Below are positions 50,046-59,625 of a DNA stretch of 64,000 nucleotides, piece after piece. The position numbers were made by a program, and so were the translations under genes. This DNA is from Palsa-504 sp963800415 (lineage in GTDB: Bacteria > Actinomycetota > Actinomycetes > Streptosporangiales > Streptosporangiaceae). Under the pieces are notes generated by a model that saw only the letters and a program-made list of their open reading frames with translations, searched no databases and was not told the DNA's origin. The number at the start of each line of letters is the position of its first letter. Positions within the stretch are counted from its first letter, which is position 1. Location of the stretch: the NCBI GenBank assembly GCA_963800415.1, contig CAWDBS010000072.1, positions 1 through 64,000 of the forward strand. The letters are read 5' to 3'.

Positions 50046-50606
50046 CGAGCACCTGGACGACCGATCAGAACACAAGCGGAGGACTTCGGGATCGGGGTGA
50101 AGATCCTCGGGGGAGGGACCGGCTCGCAAAGAGCGGCGAAGGCCTCCTCGACCAGGTGGCAGCCGAAGGCCCAGTCCCGCCCTTGACCGGCCATCACCGG
50201 CAGCATGACCGGATCATGTTCTCCTTTGCCATTCAATTTCGTGAAAGGCCAGATTTGCCGGCTAGTCCGCACATAACGTGACGGTAACGGCATACTTTCC
50301 GGAGGTTGGCTATGTGGCGGAGGATGCCGATGTGACTCGATGGGTGACCCTTGCCTTGAGCTACAGAATGAGCAACTCGTTATCGCTACGGGCTGTTCAC
50401 CATAACCGAATATGTTTCGATTTCCGAAAGAGCCCAGAAATGATGGCACGACGTCAGGCCGGTGAGCTCCGGCTTCCTGGCGATCTGGTGCGTGGCGCGC
50501 AGCCGTGGGTGTGCATGAGCGCAGGACGTCACGAGGCTCAGGCATTCGGCCGGCCAGGCCGGCAGCTGCCAAGAGATCAGCAGCCCGAGCAGCGCGTGTA
50601 ATAACA
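50046..50606. other. Intergenic region, weak open frames only
   Basis: About 560 bp. A plus-strand frame at 50278-50601 (106 codons, TAYFPEVGYVAEDADVTRWV) has no recognisable family and overlaps a mixed-frame area. I do not support a gene here. Confidence 0.35.
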
Positions 50607-51983
50607 ATGACATCCGTAAGTGAAAGCCTCGCTAGGCACCGCAGTAACAGCAATCGCAAGATAAACTTGCCGTCGCTGCAGCGTACGCTGATTAACCGAA
50701 ATTACGCAAAGCTGTGGTACGGCCAGGCCGTGTCCGCGGTCGGGGACAGCGTCTTCGGCACGACACTCGTGCTGTGGGTGTCGCAGGTTCTCGCGGGCGG
50801 CCGGTCCTGGGCGCCTGCCGCGGTCAGCGGGATCCTGGTCGCCGTGTGCGCCGCGTTTGCCCTGGTCGGGCCGGTCGCCGGGGTCTTCGTGGACCGGTGG
50901 AACCGCAAGTCGACAATGATGCGGACCGAACTGGTGCGCGCGGCGATGGTGGCGAGTCTCACCGGGCTCTCGTTCGTCCCGGTCCGCGACCTCCCGGTCG
51001 GGCTGTGGCTCGCCGCCGTGTACTTGGTCGTGTTCGTCCTGAACGCGGCCGGCCAGTTCTTCAGTCCCGCCAGATTCGCGACGACTGGCGACGTAGTGCG
51101 GGGCGAGCAGGACCGGGCGCAGGCGGCAGGCCTCGCCGAGGCCACCACGTCGGCGGCCGGGATCATCGGGCCGCCGATCGCGGCCTCGTTGCTGTTCACG
51201 GCCGGCTTCCAGTGGGCGCTGGCCGCCAACACCGCCTCCTACGTCGTGTCCTATCTGGCCATCCGCTTCCTGCGGCTGACGCCCGAGCATCGCCCGCCCG
51301 CCCCGGCCGGGGCGGGCGAGACCAGCCTGCACGCCGAGTTCTCCGTCGGCCTGGGGCTCTTCGCGCGCAACCGGTTCCTGGTGACGCTCCTGACGGTCAC
51401 GATGATCTGCCAGTGCGGCACCGGTGCGATCAGCACGCTGAACGTGTTCTTCGTGACCCGCGATCTGCACGCGTCGTCCCGGCTGTTCGGCCTGGCGGAG
51501 ACGGCTATGGGGGCTGCCTTCATTGTCGGCGCGCTAGCGGCCGGCCGTATGGTGCGGTGGATCGGTGCACGCGCGCTCACCTGGTCGGGCCTGCTGGCAA
51601 CCGGCATCCTGGCGGCCGGCTACGGGCTGCAGCGCAGCTTTCCGGCCGGCCTCGTCATGCTGGCGATCTATGCCATGCCGATCGCCATGCTGAACACAGC
51701 GGTGGCGCCGCTGCTCCTGGATGCGGCACCGCGCGAATACCTGGGCCGGGTCATGGCGGTGTTCAATCCGGCCAATCAGCTCGCGTCCATGCTCTCGGTG
51801 GTCATCTCCGGCTGGCTGGCGAGCACTGTCCTGCGGAGCTTTCGCGGCTCGTTCGCTGGCATCAGCTTCAACTCGGTCAGCTTGATATTCGTCGTCGCCG
51901 GCGGCCTGATCTTCGTATCGGGCCTACGCGCGTTCGCAGCCCTGCCCTCCGTTTCAATGTCCGGATCTCAGCCCCGGTGCTGA
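50607..51983 (+). CDS. MFS transporter (DHA3/macrolide-efflux-like)
   Basis: 458 residues from ATG 50607, about 12 membrane segments. It opens NYAKLWYGQAVSAVGDSVFG, then VGPVAGVFVDRWNRKSTMMR (the loop 2-3 motif) and GQFFSPARFATTGDVVRGEQ, a pattern of the DHA3 exporters such as MefA-like proteins. It probably exports a small drug or secondary metabolite. The regulator is not adjacent. Confidence 0.88.
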   Translation: MTSVSESLARHRSNSNRKINLPSLQRTLINRNYAKLWYGQAVSAVGDSVFGTTLVLWVSQVLAGGRSWAPAAVSGILVAVCAAFALVGPVAGVFVDRWNRKSTMMRTELVRAAMVASLTGLSFVPVRDLPVGLWLAAVYLVVFVLNAAGQFFSPARFATTGDVVRGEQDRAQAAGLAEATTSAAGIIGPPIAASLLFTAGFQWALAANTASYVVSYLAIRFLRLTPEHRPPAPAGAGETSLHAEFSVGLGLFARNRFLVTLLTVTMICQCGTGAISTLNVFFVTRDLHASSRLFGLAETAMGAAFIVGALAAGRMVRWIGARALTWSGLLATGILAAGYGLQRSFPAGLVMLAIYAMPIAMLNTAVAPLLLDAAPREYLGRVMAVFNPANQLASMLSVVISGWLASTVLRSFRGSFAGISFNSVSLIFVVAGGLIFVSGLRAFAALPSVSMSGSQPRC

Positions 51984-52594
51984 TCGTCGGCCGCGAGCAG
52001 CCGACGCAGTGTCTTGGGACGTTAGTAAGAACCGTGCGGCCAGGGGCCAAATAGTTGATCGTGCAGGGTTTGCGTGCTCGGGGTCGGCCCGTACGATTGC
52101 GCCAGTCTCTTGGGGCGGTCCGCCCGCTGTTTCGCGTTGCACGATCCCGCTGCGGCGCCCGGAGCAAACCGTCTGAGCAGCCGCTAAGGACATATGTCGC
52201 CTGGGACGAGGACTCATCATCCCTGATGAAGTTGAGGAGGCGCGGGTTTGGCTCTGGCCGTGGTGCGCGACCCGCCTGATCATCGGGTGCCGGTGAATGA
52301 GGAGGATCTCGCTGGCTTTGAGATCGACGCGGGCGCGCCCGTACAGATAGGCAGGATCGCAGGTGCGGTGAGTCCGAGCCCCTGGCGGGTCCGGCTTCGT
52401 GCCGGCCGGGCGCGGCCGGGTGCTGCATCGGCAAGCACCTCGGTCAGCGATCGGCGGTGGCTTCCAGCAGACTCGTCACACGGGCTGTCCTCAGAGATGG
52501 CTCTGCGAGTGTCTGGTGGAACGGAATCTGCCTCGCGCCGGAGGGGACTGGCTTCGCAGCTGTGTCAAGCTGTGGGGGAGCGGGGAGGTCCGCG
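51984..52594. other. Long intergenic region, no supported gene
   Basis: About 610 bp. Frames on both strands lack family resemblance. It may hold the promoter of the serine hydrolase; a GGGGAGG ribosome site ends the stretch at about 52582-52588. Confidence 0.35.
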
Positions 52595-53746
52595 GTGGTC
52601 AGCCGGATCTGGGTAGTTGCGCTAGCCGTAGCAGCGCTGGCCGCGTCGTGCGTCTGTGGCTGCGGCGGCGGGCCGAACGCGGGGGGTCCGGCGGCAACCC
52701 CGCCGCCGGCGCCGGCGGGTTCCGCCGACAGGGTCTGTACTCCCCGTGCGTGCATTTCGCTCAGCCGGCTGGCGCACAGCATCGATAGCCAGCTCAGGGG
52801 AAACGTCGTCGGCTACGTTGCGCTCGCTGGCCAGTCGCAAGCTGTTGCCTCCGGCCTTGCTCGCACGGCCGCGGACCCGCCGCGGCTTGCCATGGGACCG
52901 GAGGTCATGGTGAATGTCGCCAGCGTCGGCAAGATGTTCACGGCGATTGCCGTCCTGAAGTCACTGGCCCGGCACCAACTCAGCATCGACAGCCGGATCT
53001 GGCCGTTCCTGCCCCCGGACTGGGTCAAGGGCCCGGGCATCGACACCATCACCTTCCGTGAACTGCTGACCCACCGGGCAGGGTTCCGCCTGGACAGCGG
53101 CCGGGTCTTCGAGACCGGCGATGCGGCGAGGGAACAGGTCAGGCAGGGCATCCAGCAGGTGGACAAGCAAGTGGCGGTCTATAACAACATCAACTTCACC
53201 ATCTTCCGGGACATGCTGCCCTTCATGGAGGGGGTCCGCGACCCGGGGCCAGCCGCGCGCGCTGCAGCCACGACCCGCTTTTTCATCAGCTATGTTCAGC
53301 GTCAGGTATTCGATCCGGTGGGCGTCAAGGACGCCACGTGCGCGCCTGACCGCGGTGCCATGCTCATGTACCCGCCGCCCTACGCCGGGACGGCACCGGG
53401 GAGGCCGGCCCCGGTGGGGCCATCGGCGTGCTCCGCGGGCGGCTGGTTCATGACGCCGGCCAGCATGCGCCAGGTACTCGATGGCCTCATCAGCGGCAGC
53501 CTGCTGTCAGGCAGGCAACGGCAGCAGATGGACGGCAACTGTCTGGGCTGGGATTGCCCTGTCGCCGGCCAAGCCGGCTACCGGGGCAAGACAGGCGGCA
53601 TCGGCGACCCCGGCTCAGCGGGCCTTCAGGTCTTCTTCGGCATCCTCGCGGGGACGATCCCTGTGGTGATAGCCACCAGCTCCAACGGCCCCCCGTTGCA
53701 GACAGTCGTTCAAACCGCCCTGCTTGCCGCCACCAGCGCACGGTAG
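52595..53746 (+). CDS. Lipoprotein serine hydrolase (beta-lactamase/DD-peptidase family)
   Basis: 383 residues from GTG 52595 after GGGGAGG. A lipoprotein signal ends in LAASCVCGCGGG. The penicillin-binding fold has the nucleophile in VASVGKMFTA (SxxK), the YNNINF motif (YxN), and RGKTGGIGD (KTG). The set points to class C beta-lactamases, esterases or DD-peptidases of Pfam Beta-lactamase. It sits outside the cell. The earlier open frame to 52457 is upstream leader. Confidence 0.88.
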   Translation: MVSRIWVVALAVAALAASCVCGCGGGPNAGGPAATPPPAPAGSADRVCTPRACISLSRLAHSIDSQLRGNVVGYVALAGQSQAVASGLARTAADPPRLAMGPEVMVNVASVGKMFTAIAVLKSLARHQLSIDSRIWPFLPPDWVKGPGIDTITFRELLTHRAGFRLDSGRVFETGDAAREQVRQGIQQVDKQVAVYNNINFTIFRDMLPFMEGVRDPGPAARAAATTRFFISYVQRQVFDPVGVKDATCAPDRGAMLMYPPPYAGTAPGRPAPVGPSACSAGGWFMTPASMRQVLDGLISGSLLSGRQRQQMDGNCLGWDCPVAGQAGYRGKTGGIGDPGSAGLQVFFGILAGTIPVVIATSSNGPPLQTVVQTALLAATSAR

Positions 53747-54217
53747 CCGACAGGTAGTCGGCACGCTGACGGTCCCGCCGGGACAGATGACGTGTGGTGG
53801 GGCTGGCGTGCCGGTTTTCCAGGCGGGCCCGGCCGGCAGGCTGGCGTGCGTCCTGGCCCGCGCCGGTTCCCTCTCCCACGGCCTGCGCAGCGATGGTCAT
53901 GATGATGTCCTGGCGTCCTGCGCGGCGGCCTGATGCTCCAGGTCCAGCGCCCGGTATAAGGGGCTCGCTACTGCAGCGCAAAAACAACGATTAGGATCAC
54001 GGCCGCACGCGGCTGTCCTGGCTCGGGACCAGGCCCGGGTAGGTCGCCCCGCAGCCGGCACAGTACGCCTGGTAGAGAGGTCCCCGGGAGAGCGTCGCAA
54101 GTGCCCTCCCCGGGGACCGTCCTTATGGAGGCCGGCACCGATGGCGCCGTAGCCAGGAAGCCGTAGCGCGAAGCAGGAACCCGTTCGGAGGACCGATTAA
54201 AATGCGGGGAAGCAGGT
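53747..54217. other. Intergenic region between convergent genes with a hairpin
   Basis: About 470 bp between the serine hydrolase and the end of the permease gene. A GGTCCCCGGG/CCCGGGGACC hairpin at 54079-54118 is the only clear feature. Confidence 0.45.
54079..54118. terminator. GC-rich hairpin between convergent genes
   Basis: GGTCCCCGGG at 54079-54088 and CCCGGGGACC at 54109-54118 with a 20-base loop. Placed to end the permease operon on the minus strand and perhaps the serine hydrolase transcript. Confidence 0.6.
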
Positions 54218-56558
54218 TCATTCGTTTCTCGCGACCTCGGGTCCGGTGATGCGTGCCAGCAGCGGGAAGGTGGCCGCGATGATGCCGAGCGACACGAGGA
54301 TCCCGCCTGCGGTGAGGAGGTAGTACGCGGCACCGGGCGCCACCATCGGGTGCTGCTGCGCCTCGGAGGCGAACATCGCGGCGGCACCGAAGCCGGTGCC
54401 GATCGCGACGACGGCGACGGCGAGCAGCGGCACGGCGCTTTCCAGCGCGACGACGCGACGCAGCATGGCGAGCCGGGCACCGGTGAGCCGCAGCAGGCTG
54501 AACGGCCGCTTGCGGTCGGCGAGCCCGGCCGCGATGCCCGCGGCGAGCGTGCAGCCGGCGATCGGCAGGCTGACCAGGATCACCGCGTTCGCGAGCTGCT
54601 GGTAGTCGTTGTTGGCGGAATTGTCCTGCGCGATCAGGTCGCCGAGGGTGGACGGCGCGCTGGCGCTGGGATACGCGCGTGCGTTCTCCAGCACCGTCCT
54701 GGCCTGTTCGACCGCTGGCACGGCGCCGTTCGTCGCCACGTTGATGGCGTCCACGCCGAGGCTGTCCAGCCTCGGGGCCGGGACGTTCGCGGCCGGCCAG
54801 GTGATCCCGGTGAGCGTCCGGCCGGACAGGGGGCGTTGGCCAGGTCTACCGGGAACGCCGCCGTTGTCGCCCCGGCCGGGCAGCGGCCAAGGGCGGCGGA
54901 AGCGGCCGCGAGCTGCGCGCACGAGACCACGCCTGCCGGGACCGGGCCGCTGCTGAGAAGGATGGCGCCAGGCCGAGCAGCGTCGCGGGGATGGTCAGCC
55001 CCGGGGCCGCGCGGACCACGAGTCACCCCCTGGACGCCAGGGATCCCGCCCAGCCGGGCGGCAAGCGGCGCGGCGGACGCGGCCGGCTCCGGGCCGCGTT
55101 CCCTGCGGACGCGGGGAAGTGACGACTGGCCACGCCGATGCTGGTCCGTCACCACGCCCGCCTCGGCGGCGCTGTTCCACCGGGTGAGGTTCTTGGCGTT
55201 CTGCGTGGTGATCGCCACCACGGCCACGGTGGTGATGAACAGGGCGAGCACCAGGCCGCTGACGGCGCGGAAGGCGGCCCTCGGGTCGTCGGCGAGGCGG
55301 CGGGCGGCGATCAGCGTGCCGGGGCGGCTTGTCCGCCGGGCCATGAGCCTCGCCACGGCCATGGTGAGCCACGGGCCCGCGATGACCAGGCCGACGATGA
55401 TGAGCAGCGAAGCTGGACACGAACGCCTGGACCTGACCGGAGACGGAGGCCGGGTGGCCGTGCACGGTCCAGAAGCCGAGCTCGGCGAGGCCGGCCAGCA
55501 ACGGCAGCACCCGCCAGGCGCGCGGCGGCTTCGGCGTCGCCCGGCGGGCGACGCCAAGCGGCGAGATGTGCACCCGACGCAGCGCCAGCCGGGCCGCCAC
55601 GGCGGCGGCAACGGGCACACCGATCGCGACAGCAAGGATGTCCAGCAGGCTGAGCGACAGGTCGCTAGGGAAGAACGGCTCGCCGATGAACGGGATGCCC
55701 GCGACCGGGATGCGCAGCAGGAAGAAGATCCCGAACCCGGCCGCCACCCCCAAGAGCCCGGCAACCGTCGATTCGACGGCGGCGAGCAGGGAGACCTGCC
55801 TGCGGGTCGCGCCGGCCAGGCGCATCGCCGCGAACCGCTGCTCGCGGCGGGCGGCCGACAGCCGGGTCGCGGTGGCGATGAAGATCAGCACCGGGGCCAG
55901 CATGGCCAGCGCGACGACGGACAGGATGAGGTCGACGGAGCTCGCCGCGGCTGCCGCGTCGGGCGGGGTGTAGTCCAGGCCCTTGGGGTTGACTGGTCGG
56001 TGTGCCGCCCGGCACCGCTGTGGCGATCGACGTCACCTGCACGCTGTCCGGGCGGGTGCGCCAGCTGCGCCGGGGTGTGCCCGATGATGATGACCAGCGA
56101 GTCCGGCGACGGCAGCGCGACGTCGCCGATCGTGCCGGCCAGGCGGCCGGGGTAGCGGCCGGCCAGCTGGTTCGCCGGGGTGCTCCGCAGCAGCGCGGCC
56201 AGCGCAGGGGAGGCGTAGTACTGGCCAGGTCCCGGGTCACGGGGGATGCCCGGCGGCACCGGTGACGAGGTGCCGGTGGCGGCCACGTCGAAGCGGTTGA
56301 TCTGCTGGCCGTCGAAGATGTCGCTGCCAGGGTGCCACCACAGCGGGGCGGTGCCCGCTGCGCCGGGCCAGCGGGCACGGACGCGCTGCCGGTCCAGTAC
56401 CATGCGTGGCGGCCGTTCCAGGTGCTGACCGCGTTAGTCGCGGCCACGGCGGTCAGCAGCAGGCCGACCCCGAGGCCGACCGCGACTGCCAGGACGACCA
56501 GCCGGGTGATCGCCTCGCGGCCACCGCTGATCACCAGCCGTAGCCCGAGCCCGATCAC
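54218..56558 (-). pseudogene. FtsX-like ABC permease with several frameshifts
   Basis: ATG 56558 overlaps the ATPase stop (ATGA). Homologous text runs in order but in switching frames: LGLRLVISGGREAITRLVVL; DGQQINRFDVAATGTSSPVP; VDLILSVVALAMLAPVLIF and ATRLSAARREQRFAAMRLAG; VARLMARRTSRPGTLIAARR; and finally SLPIAGCTLAAGIAAGLADR and LLRLTGARLAMLRRVVALE to the stop at 54218. This is the two-half FtsX/MacB-like exporter layout, about 780 codons in all. At least four frameshifts break it, although regulator and ATPase are intact. Confidence 0.7.
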
Positions 56559-57271
56559 GGCTTGGCCCCGGTGAGCGTGCCGACCCGACCGTCCCTGACG
56601 ACGACCTCGCGGTCGGCGTAGGCGGCGACCCGGGCGTCGTGGGTGACCAGGATGACGGTGGTGCCGTGCTCGCGGGCGGCGGCGGTGAGCAGGTCCATCA
56701 CCAGTTCCCCCGACACCGAGTCCAGTGACCCGGTTGGCTCGTCAGCGAACAGTACCTCCGGCTCGGCGACCAGGCCGCGGGCCAGCGCAACACGCTGTGC
56801 CTGCCCGCCGGACAGCTCCCCGGACCTTCGGTGCTCAAGCCCGTCCAGGCCGAGCGTGCCGAACCACTTCCTGGCCGCCGTCATCGCCGGGCCGCGGCGG
56901 GTGCCGGACAGCAGCAGGGGCAGGCCGACGTTCTCTTCGGCGGTCAGCTCGGGGACCAGCTGGCCGGACTGGAACACGAACCCGAACCGGTCCCTGCGCA
57001 GCGCGCTGCGCCGCTCGTCGCTCAGCGTGTCCAGCCGCTGCCCGCCGAACCACACCTCGCCTTCTTCGGGGACCAGGATGCCCGCCAGGCAGTGCAGCAA
57101 GGTGGACTTGCCCGATCCGCTCGGCCCCATGACCGCGACGATCTCGCCCTGACGGACGCCCAGCGAGGCGCCGCGCAGCGCCGGCGTTTCGCCGAACGAC
57201 TTCTCCAGGTTCCGCGCCTCGACGATGTTCCCGGTCTTGGGTTCCGCAGCGGCGGCGAGGTTCGCGGTCAC
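56555..57271 (-). CDS. ABC transporter ATPase (LolD/MacB-like)
   Basis: From GTG 57271, 238 residues: AVMGPSGSGKSTLLHCLAGI (Walker A), FGFVFQSGQLVPELTAEEN (Q-loop), SGELSGGQAQRVALARGLV (signature), VLFADEPTGSLDS (Walker B) and VILVTHD (H-loop). It is the energy subunit of an FtsX-type exporter. It overlaps PadR (GTGA) and the permease (ATGA), so all three genes are coupled. Confidence 0.92.
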   Translation of the reverse strand: MTANLAAAAEPKTGNIVEARNLEKSFGETPALRGASLGVRQGEIVAVMGPSGSGKSTLLHCLAGILVPEEGEVWFGGQRLDTLSDERRSALRRDRFGFVFQSGQLVPELTAEENVGLPLLLSGTRRGPAMTAARKWFGTLGLDGLEHRRSGELSGGQAQRVALARGLVAEPEVLFADEPTGSLDSVSGELVMDLLTAAAREHGTTVILVTHDARVAAYADREVVVRDGRVGTLTGAKP

Positions 57272-57792
57272 CGTTGCACCGCCCGTTCGAGCAGGTCCAG
57301 CCGGGCCGCGGTGTGGTCGATCCATCGCAGGTCAGCCTCCAGTCGGTAGAGCGCGTGGTCGGCGAGCAGCACGCCGAGCTGATCGGCGTCCCGCTTGAGT
57401 GCGGTGAGCTCGCGCATCCGCTGCAGGTGCGCCGCCCGCTGGGCGTCCAGGTAGCCGTCGGCCGGCCGGCCGAGCATCAGGGCGAGCACCACCTTGGCGA
57501 ACAGTTCGCTCTGCAGGTCCGGCTCCGGCGGGGCCGGCTCGGCCAGCCACCGCTCCACCTCCGCGATCCCCGCCTCGGTGATGACGTACCGCCGGCGTTC
57601 GGGCCCGGCCCCCTGCTCGACCGGCCCGGCGACCGCCTTCCCGTCCCTGGCCAGCCGGGACAGGGTCGCGTACACCTGGCTGTAGCGCAGCGGCCTGCCC
57701 CGGCCGAAGTACGCGTCGTAGTCCCGTTTCAGGTCATACCCGTGGCTCGGCCCCCGCTCAAGCAGGCCAAGCAGCGTCAGCGGAACACTCAT
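57268..57792 (-). CDS. PadR-family repressor
   Basis: 174 residues from ATG 57792: SVPLTLLGLLERGPSHGYDL, YFGRGRPLRYSQVYATLSRL, then RRRYVITEAGIAEVERWL, the PadR winged helix, and a helical C-terminal domain (DLQSELFAKVVLALMLG). It directly leads the ABC operon and a palindrome sits 3 bp upstream of its ATG, so autoregulation with drug-induced efflux is likely. Confidence 0.9.
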   Translation of the reverse strand: MSVPLTLLGLLERGPSHGYDLKRDYDAYFGRGRPLRYSQVYATLSRLARDGKAVAGPVEQGAGPERRRYVITEAGIAEVERWLAEPAPPEPDLQSELFAKVVLALMLGRPADGYLDAQRAAHLQRMRELTALKRDADQLGVLLADHALYRLEADLRWIDHTAARLDLLERAVQR

Positions 57793-57794
57793 AA

Positions 57795-57825
57795 CCGGGA
57801 GAATACTCCAAAAGTATTCTCCCGG
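57795..57825. promoter_or_regulatory. PadR operator palindrome
   Basis: CCGGGAGAATACT and AGTATTCTCCCGG, a perfect 13-bp inverted repeat with a 5-bp spacer, immediately upstream of padR. ATACT/AGTAT half-sites are usual in PadR operators. Confidence 0.85.
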
Positions 57826-57955
57826 AAAGTAGTTCCTTGCGGAACCCCGCCCCCAACTCTCATCAAGCTCTATCTCGCGGCGCCCGCTCACACTCACGCT
57901 GAAGACCCACAACCGCGACGCTGCCCGATGAGTCATCTCTTAAGAGGTGATTTCG

Positions 57956-59134
57956 ATGAATAAGACATTTGCTGCCGTATGCGGGGGCCTGCTGATCATG
58001 GGGCTCACGGCCGGATGCGGGACGGCGCGGGCGCCGTTGGCCGGCCGTCCCGCCACTGCGTCGGCGTCGGCGCTCCAGCCGGCACCGCGCGCCACGGCTA
58101 CCGCTGTCCCGGCCGGCATCACGCAGCCCTCCGGCGGCCCGGTCCCGGCCGGGTTCAGGGCCGCCTCCGTTACCTTCGTCTCTACCGGGGAGGCGTTCGT
58201 GCTGGGCACGGCGCCGTGCAAGCACGCGCCGTGCACCTCGATTGTCCGCACTCGTGACCGGGGCGTGAGCTGGCGCGGCCTGCCCGCGCCCGTGGTGCCG
58301 CTCGGCGAGCCCGGCATCAGCAGCGGACCTGCCGTGTGGGGCATCCGGTTCGCCACGCCGGAGCACGGGTTTGTGTTCGGCAACGGGTTGTGGGTGACTT
58401 CCGATGGAGGTGAGCACTGGTCAGCCGCGGCCTACCCCGGCGGCTCGATCATTTCCCTGGAGATCATCGACCGCCAGGTGCTTGCGGTGACCATGCGCAG
58501 CGGGATAGCCGGTAACGCGAGCTGGGCACTCCTGCGGCGGCCGCTCGCCCGCGGGGCATGGATCCGGCTCGTAACCCAAGCCAGCGCGATAGGGAACGTC
58601 GCCACCCAGGCGCGGGAGGCGGCGATCCTCGACGGCACCTCCGTGCTGGTCACGGGTAACGGCGGCGTCACCATCACCAGGCATCCGCTGCCGTGCACGG
58701 CCAGCCCTTTCCCGGTGCCCACCTCGGTCGCCGTGCAGGCCCCGCACGGGCTGGCCTTGCTGTGCACCGGCCAGGGCTACACCGGCCACACCGATAAGAC
58801 CGTCTACGTGAGCGGTGACCTGGGCGCGACATGGAAGCTGGCAGGCCACCCATTCAGCGCCGGCGATGGCGGCGTGATCGCCGCCTCTGCCCCCGGGCAC
58901 CTGACCATCGCCACCACGAGCGCGGCCAGCTGGCTGTACTACTCCGCGAACAACGGCAAGACCTGGCGGACCGTGCTCACCTACCCCGACGGCGGTCAGG
59001 GCTGGAACGACCTGGGGTTCACCACCACCCACGACGGCCTTATCATCCACGGGCACCCGTACTACGGCGACATGCTCGGACAACTACTGCTGACCGGCAA
59101 CGGCGGGCAGACCTGGCGCGTGGTCAGGTTCTGA
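57956..59134 (+). CDS. Lipoprotein with BNR/Ycf48-like beta-propeller
   Basis: 392 residues from ATG 57956 after AGAGGTGA. Lipobox LLIMGLTAGC. The body has repeats of the Asp-box/Ycf48 type: VRTRDRGVSWRG, VTSDGGEHWS, VSGDLGATWK, YSANNGKTWR, LTGNGGQTWR. Such propellers often bind glycans or proteins at the cell surface. No catalytic residues are evident. Divergent from the PadR operon. Confidence 0.82.
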   Translation: MNKTFAAVCGGLLIMGLTAGCGTARAPLAGRPATASASALQPAPRATATAVPAGITQPSGGPVPAGFRAASVTFVSTGEAFVLGTAPCKHAPCTSIVRTRDRGVSWRGLPAPVVPLGEPGISSGPAVWGIRFATPEHGFVFGNGLWVTSDGGEHWSAAAYPGGSIISLEIIDRQVLAVTMRSGIAGNASWALLRRPLARGAWIRLVTQASAIGNVATQAREAAILDGTSVLVTGNGGVTITRHPLPCTASPFPVPTSVAVQAPHGLALLCTGQGYTGHTDKTVYVSGDLGATWKLAGHPFSAGDGGVIAASAPGHLTIATTSAASWLYYSANNGKTWRTVLTYPDGGQGWNDLGFTTTHDGLIIHGHPYYGDMLGQLLLTGNGGQTWRVVRF

Positions 59135-59625
59135 ACATCAGGCCGGGAGGATATCGGAATGCTCGATGGCGTTACGCGGGTAAGCCAGTCGCTGCTCTCG
59201 CAGGGTGGTCAGGCGCGGCCCCGCGGCCCGGCCCGGCAGACGGGACGCGTAACGACCAGGCGTATTAGAACAGCCTGTTCCAGAACAATCTCGAATGTGT
59301 TGACTAAAAATACTCATGGCAGGCTGGGGGAGAGGGCGGCAGGGGAGCAGTCCGCAGCCGTGCGGCTCTTCGCTGGCGGGGGCGGCCGCGGCGGACAGGG
59401 CCCGCCAGCGCAGGCAGGTTCAGGCGCGCCCCGGCACGGCGGGCCGGGTGCCTGGCCAGGCCGCTAGGCGACATGAACGCGGTCAGGTCTCCGCCGACCT
59501 CCAGGCGAGCTCTGTGCCGGATTCATGTCGTGTAAGCCCGAGGTGATGAGCGTAGTGCGCGAGAGCTGTCCGGTGACAGCCAACATGTCATCCGGCACCT
59601 GGGAAGTGTCCTTTGCTCAGGTCCT
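59135..59625. other. Intergenic region, no gene seen
   Basis: About 490 bp between the lipoprotein and the mannosyltransferase stop. No family-like frame or strong hairpin was recognised. Confidence 0.4.

Noticed and set aside
50278..50601. 106-codon gene before the MFS transporter
   Set aside because: No family likeness, no ribosome site, and composition changes along the frame.
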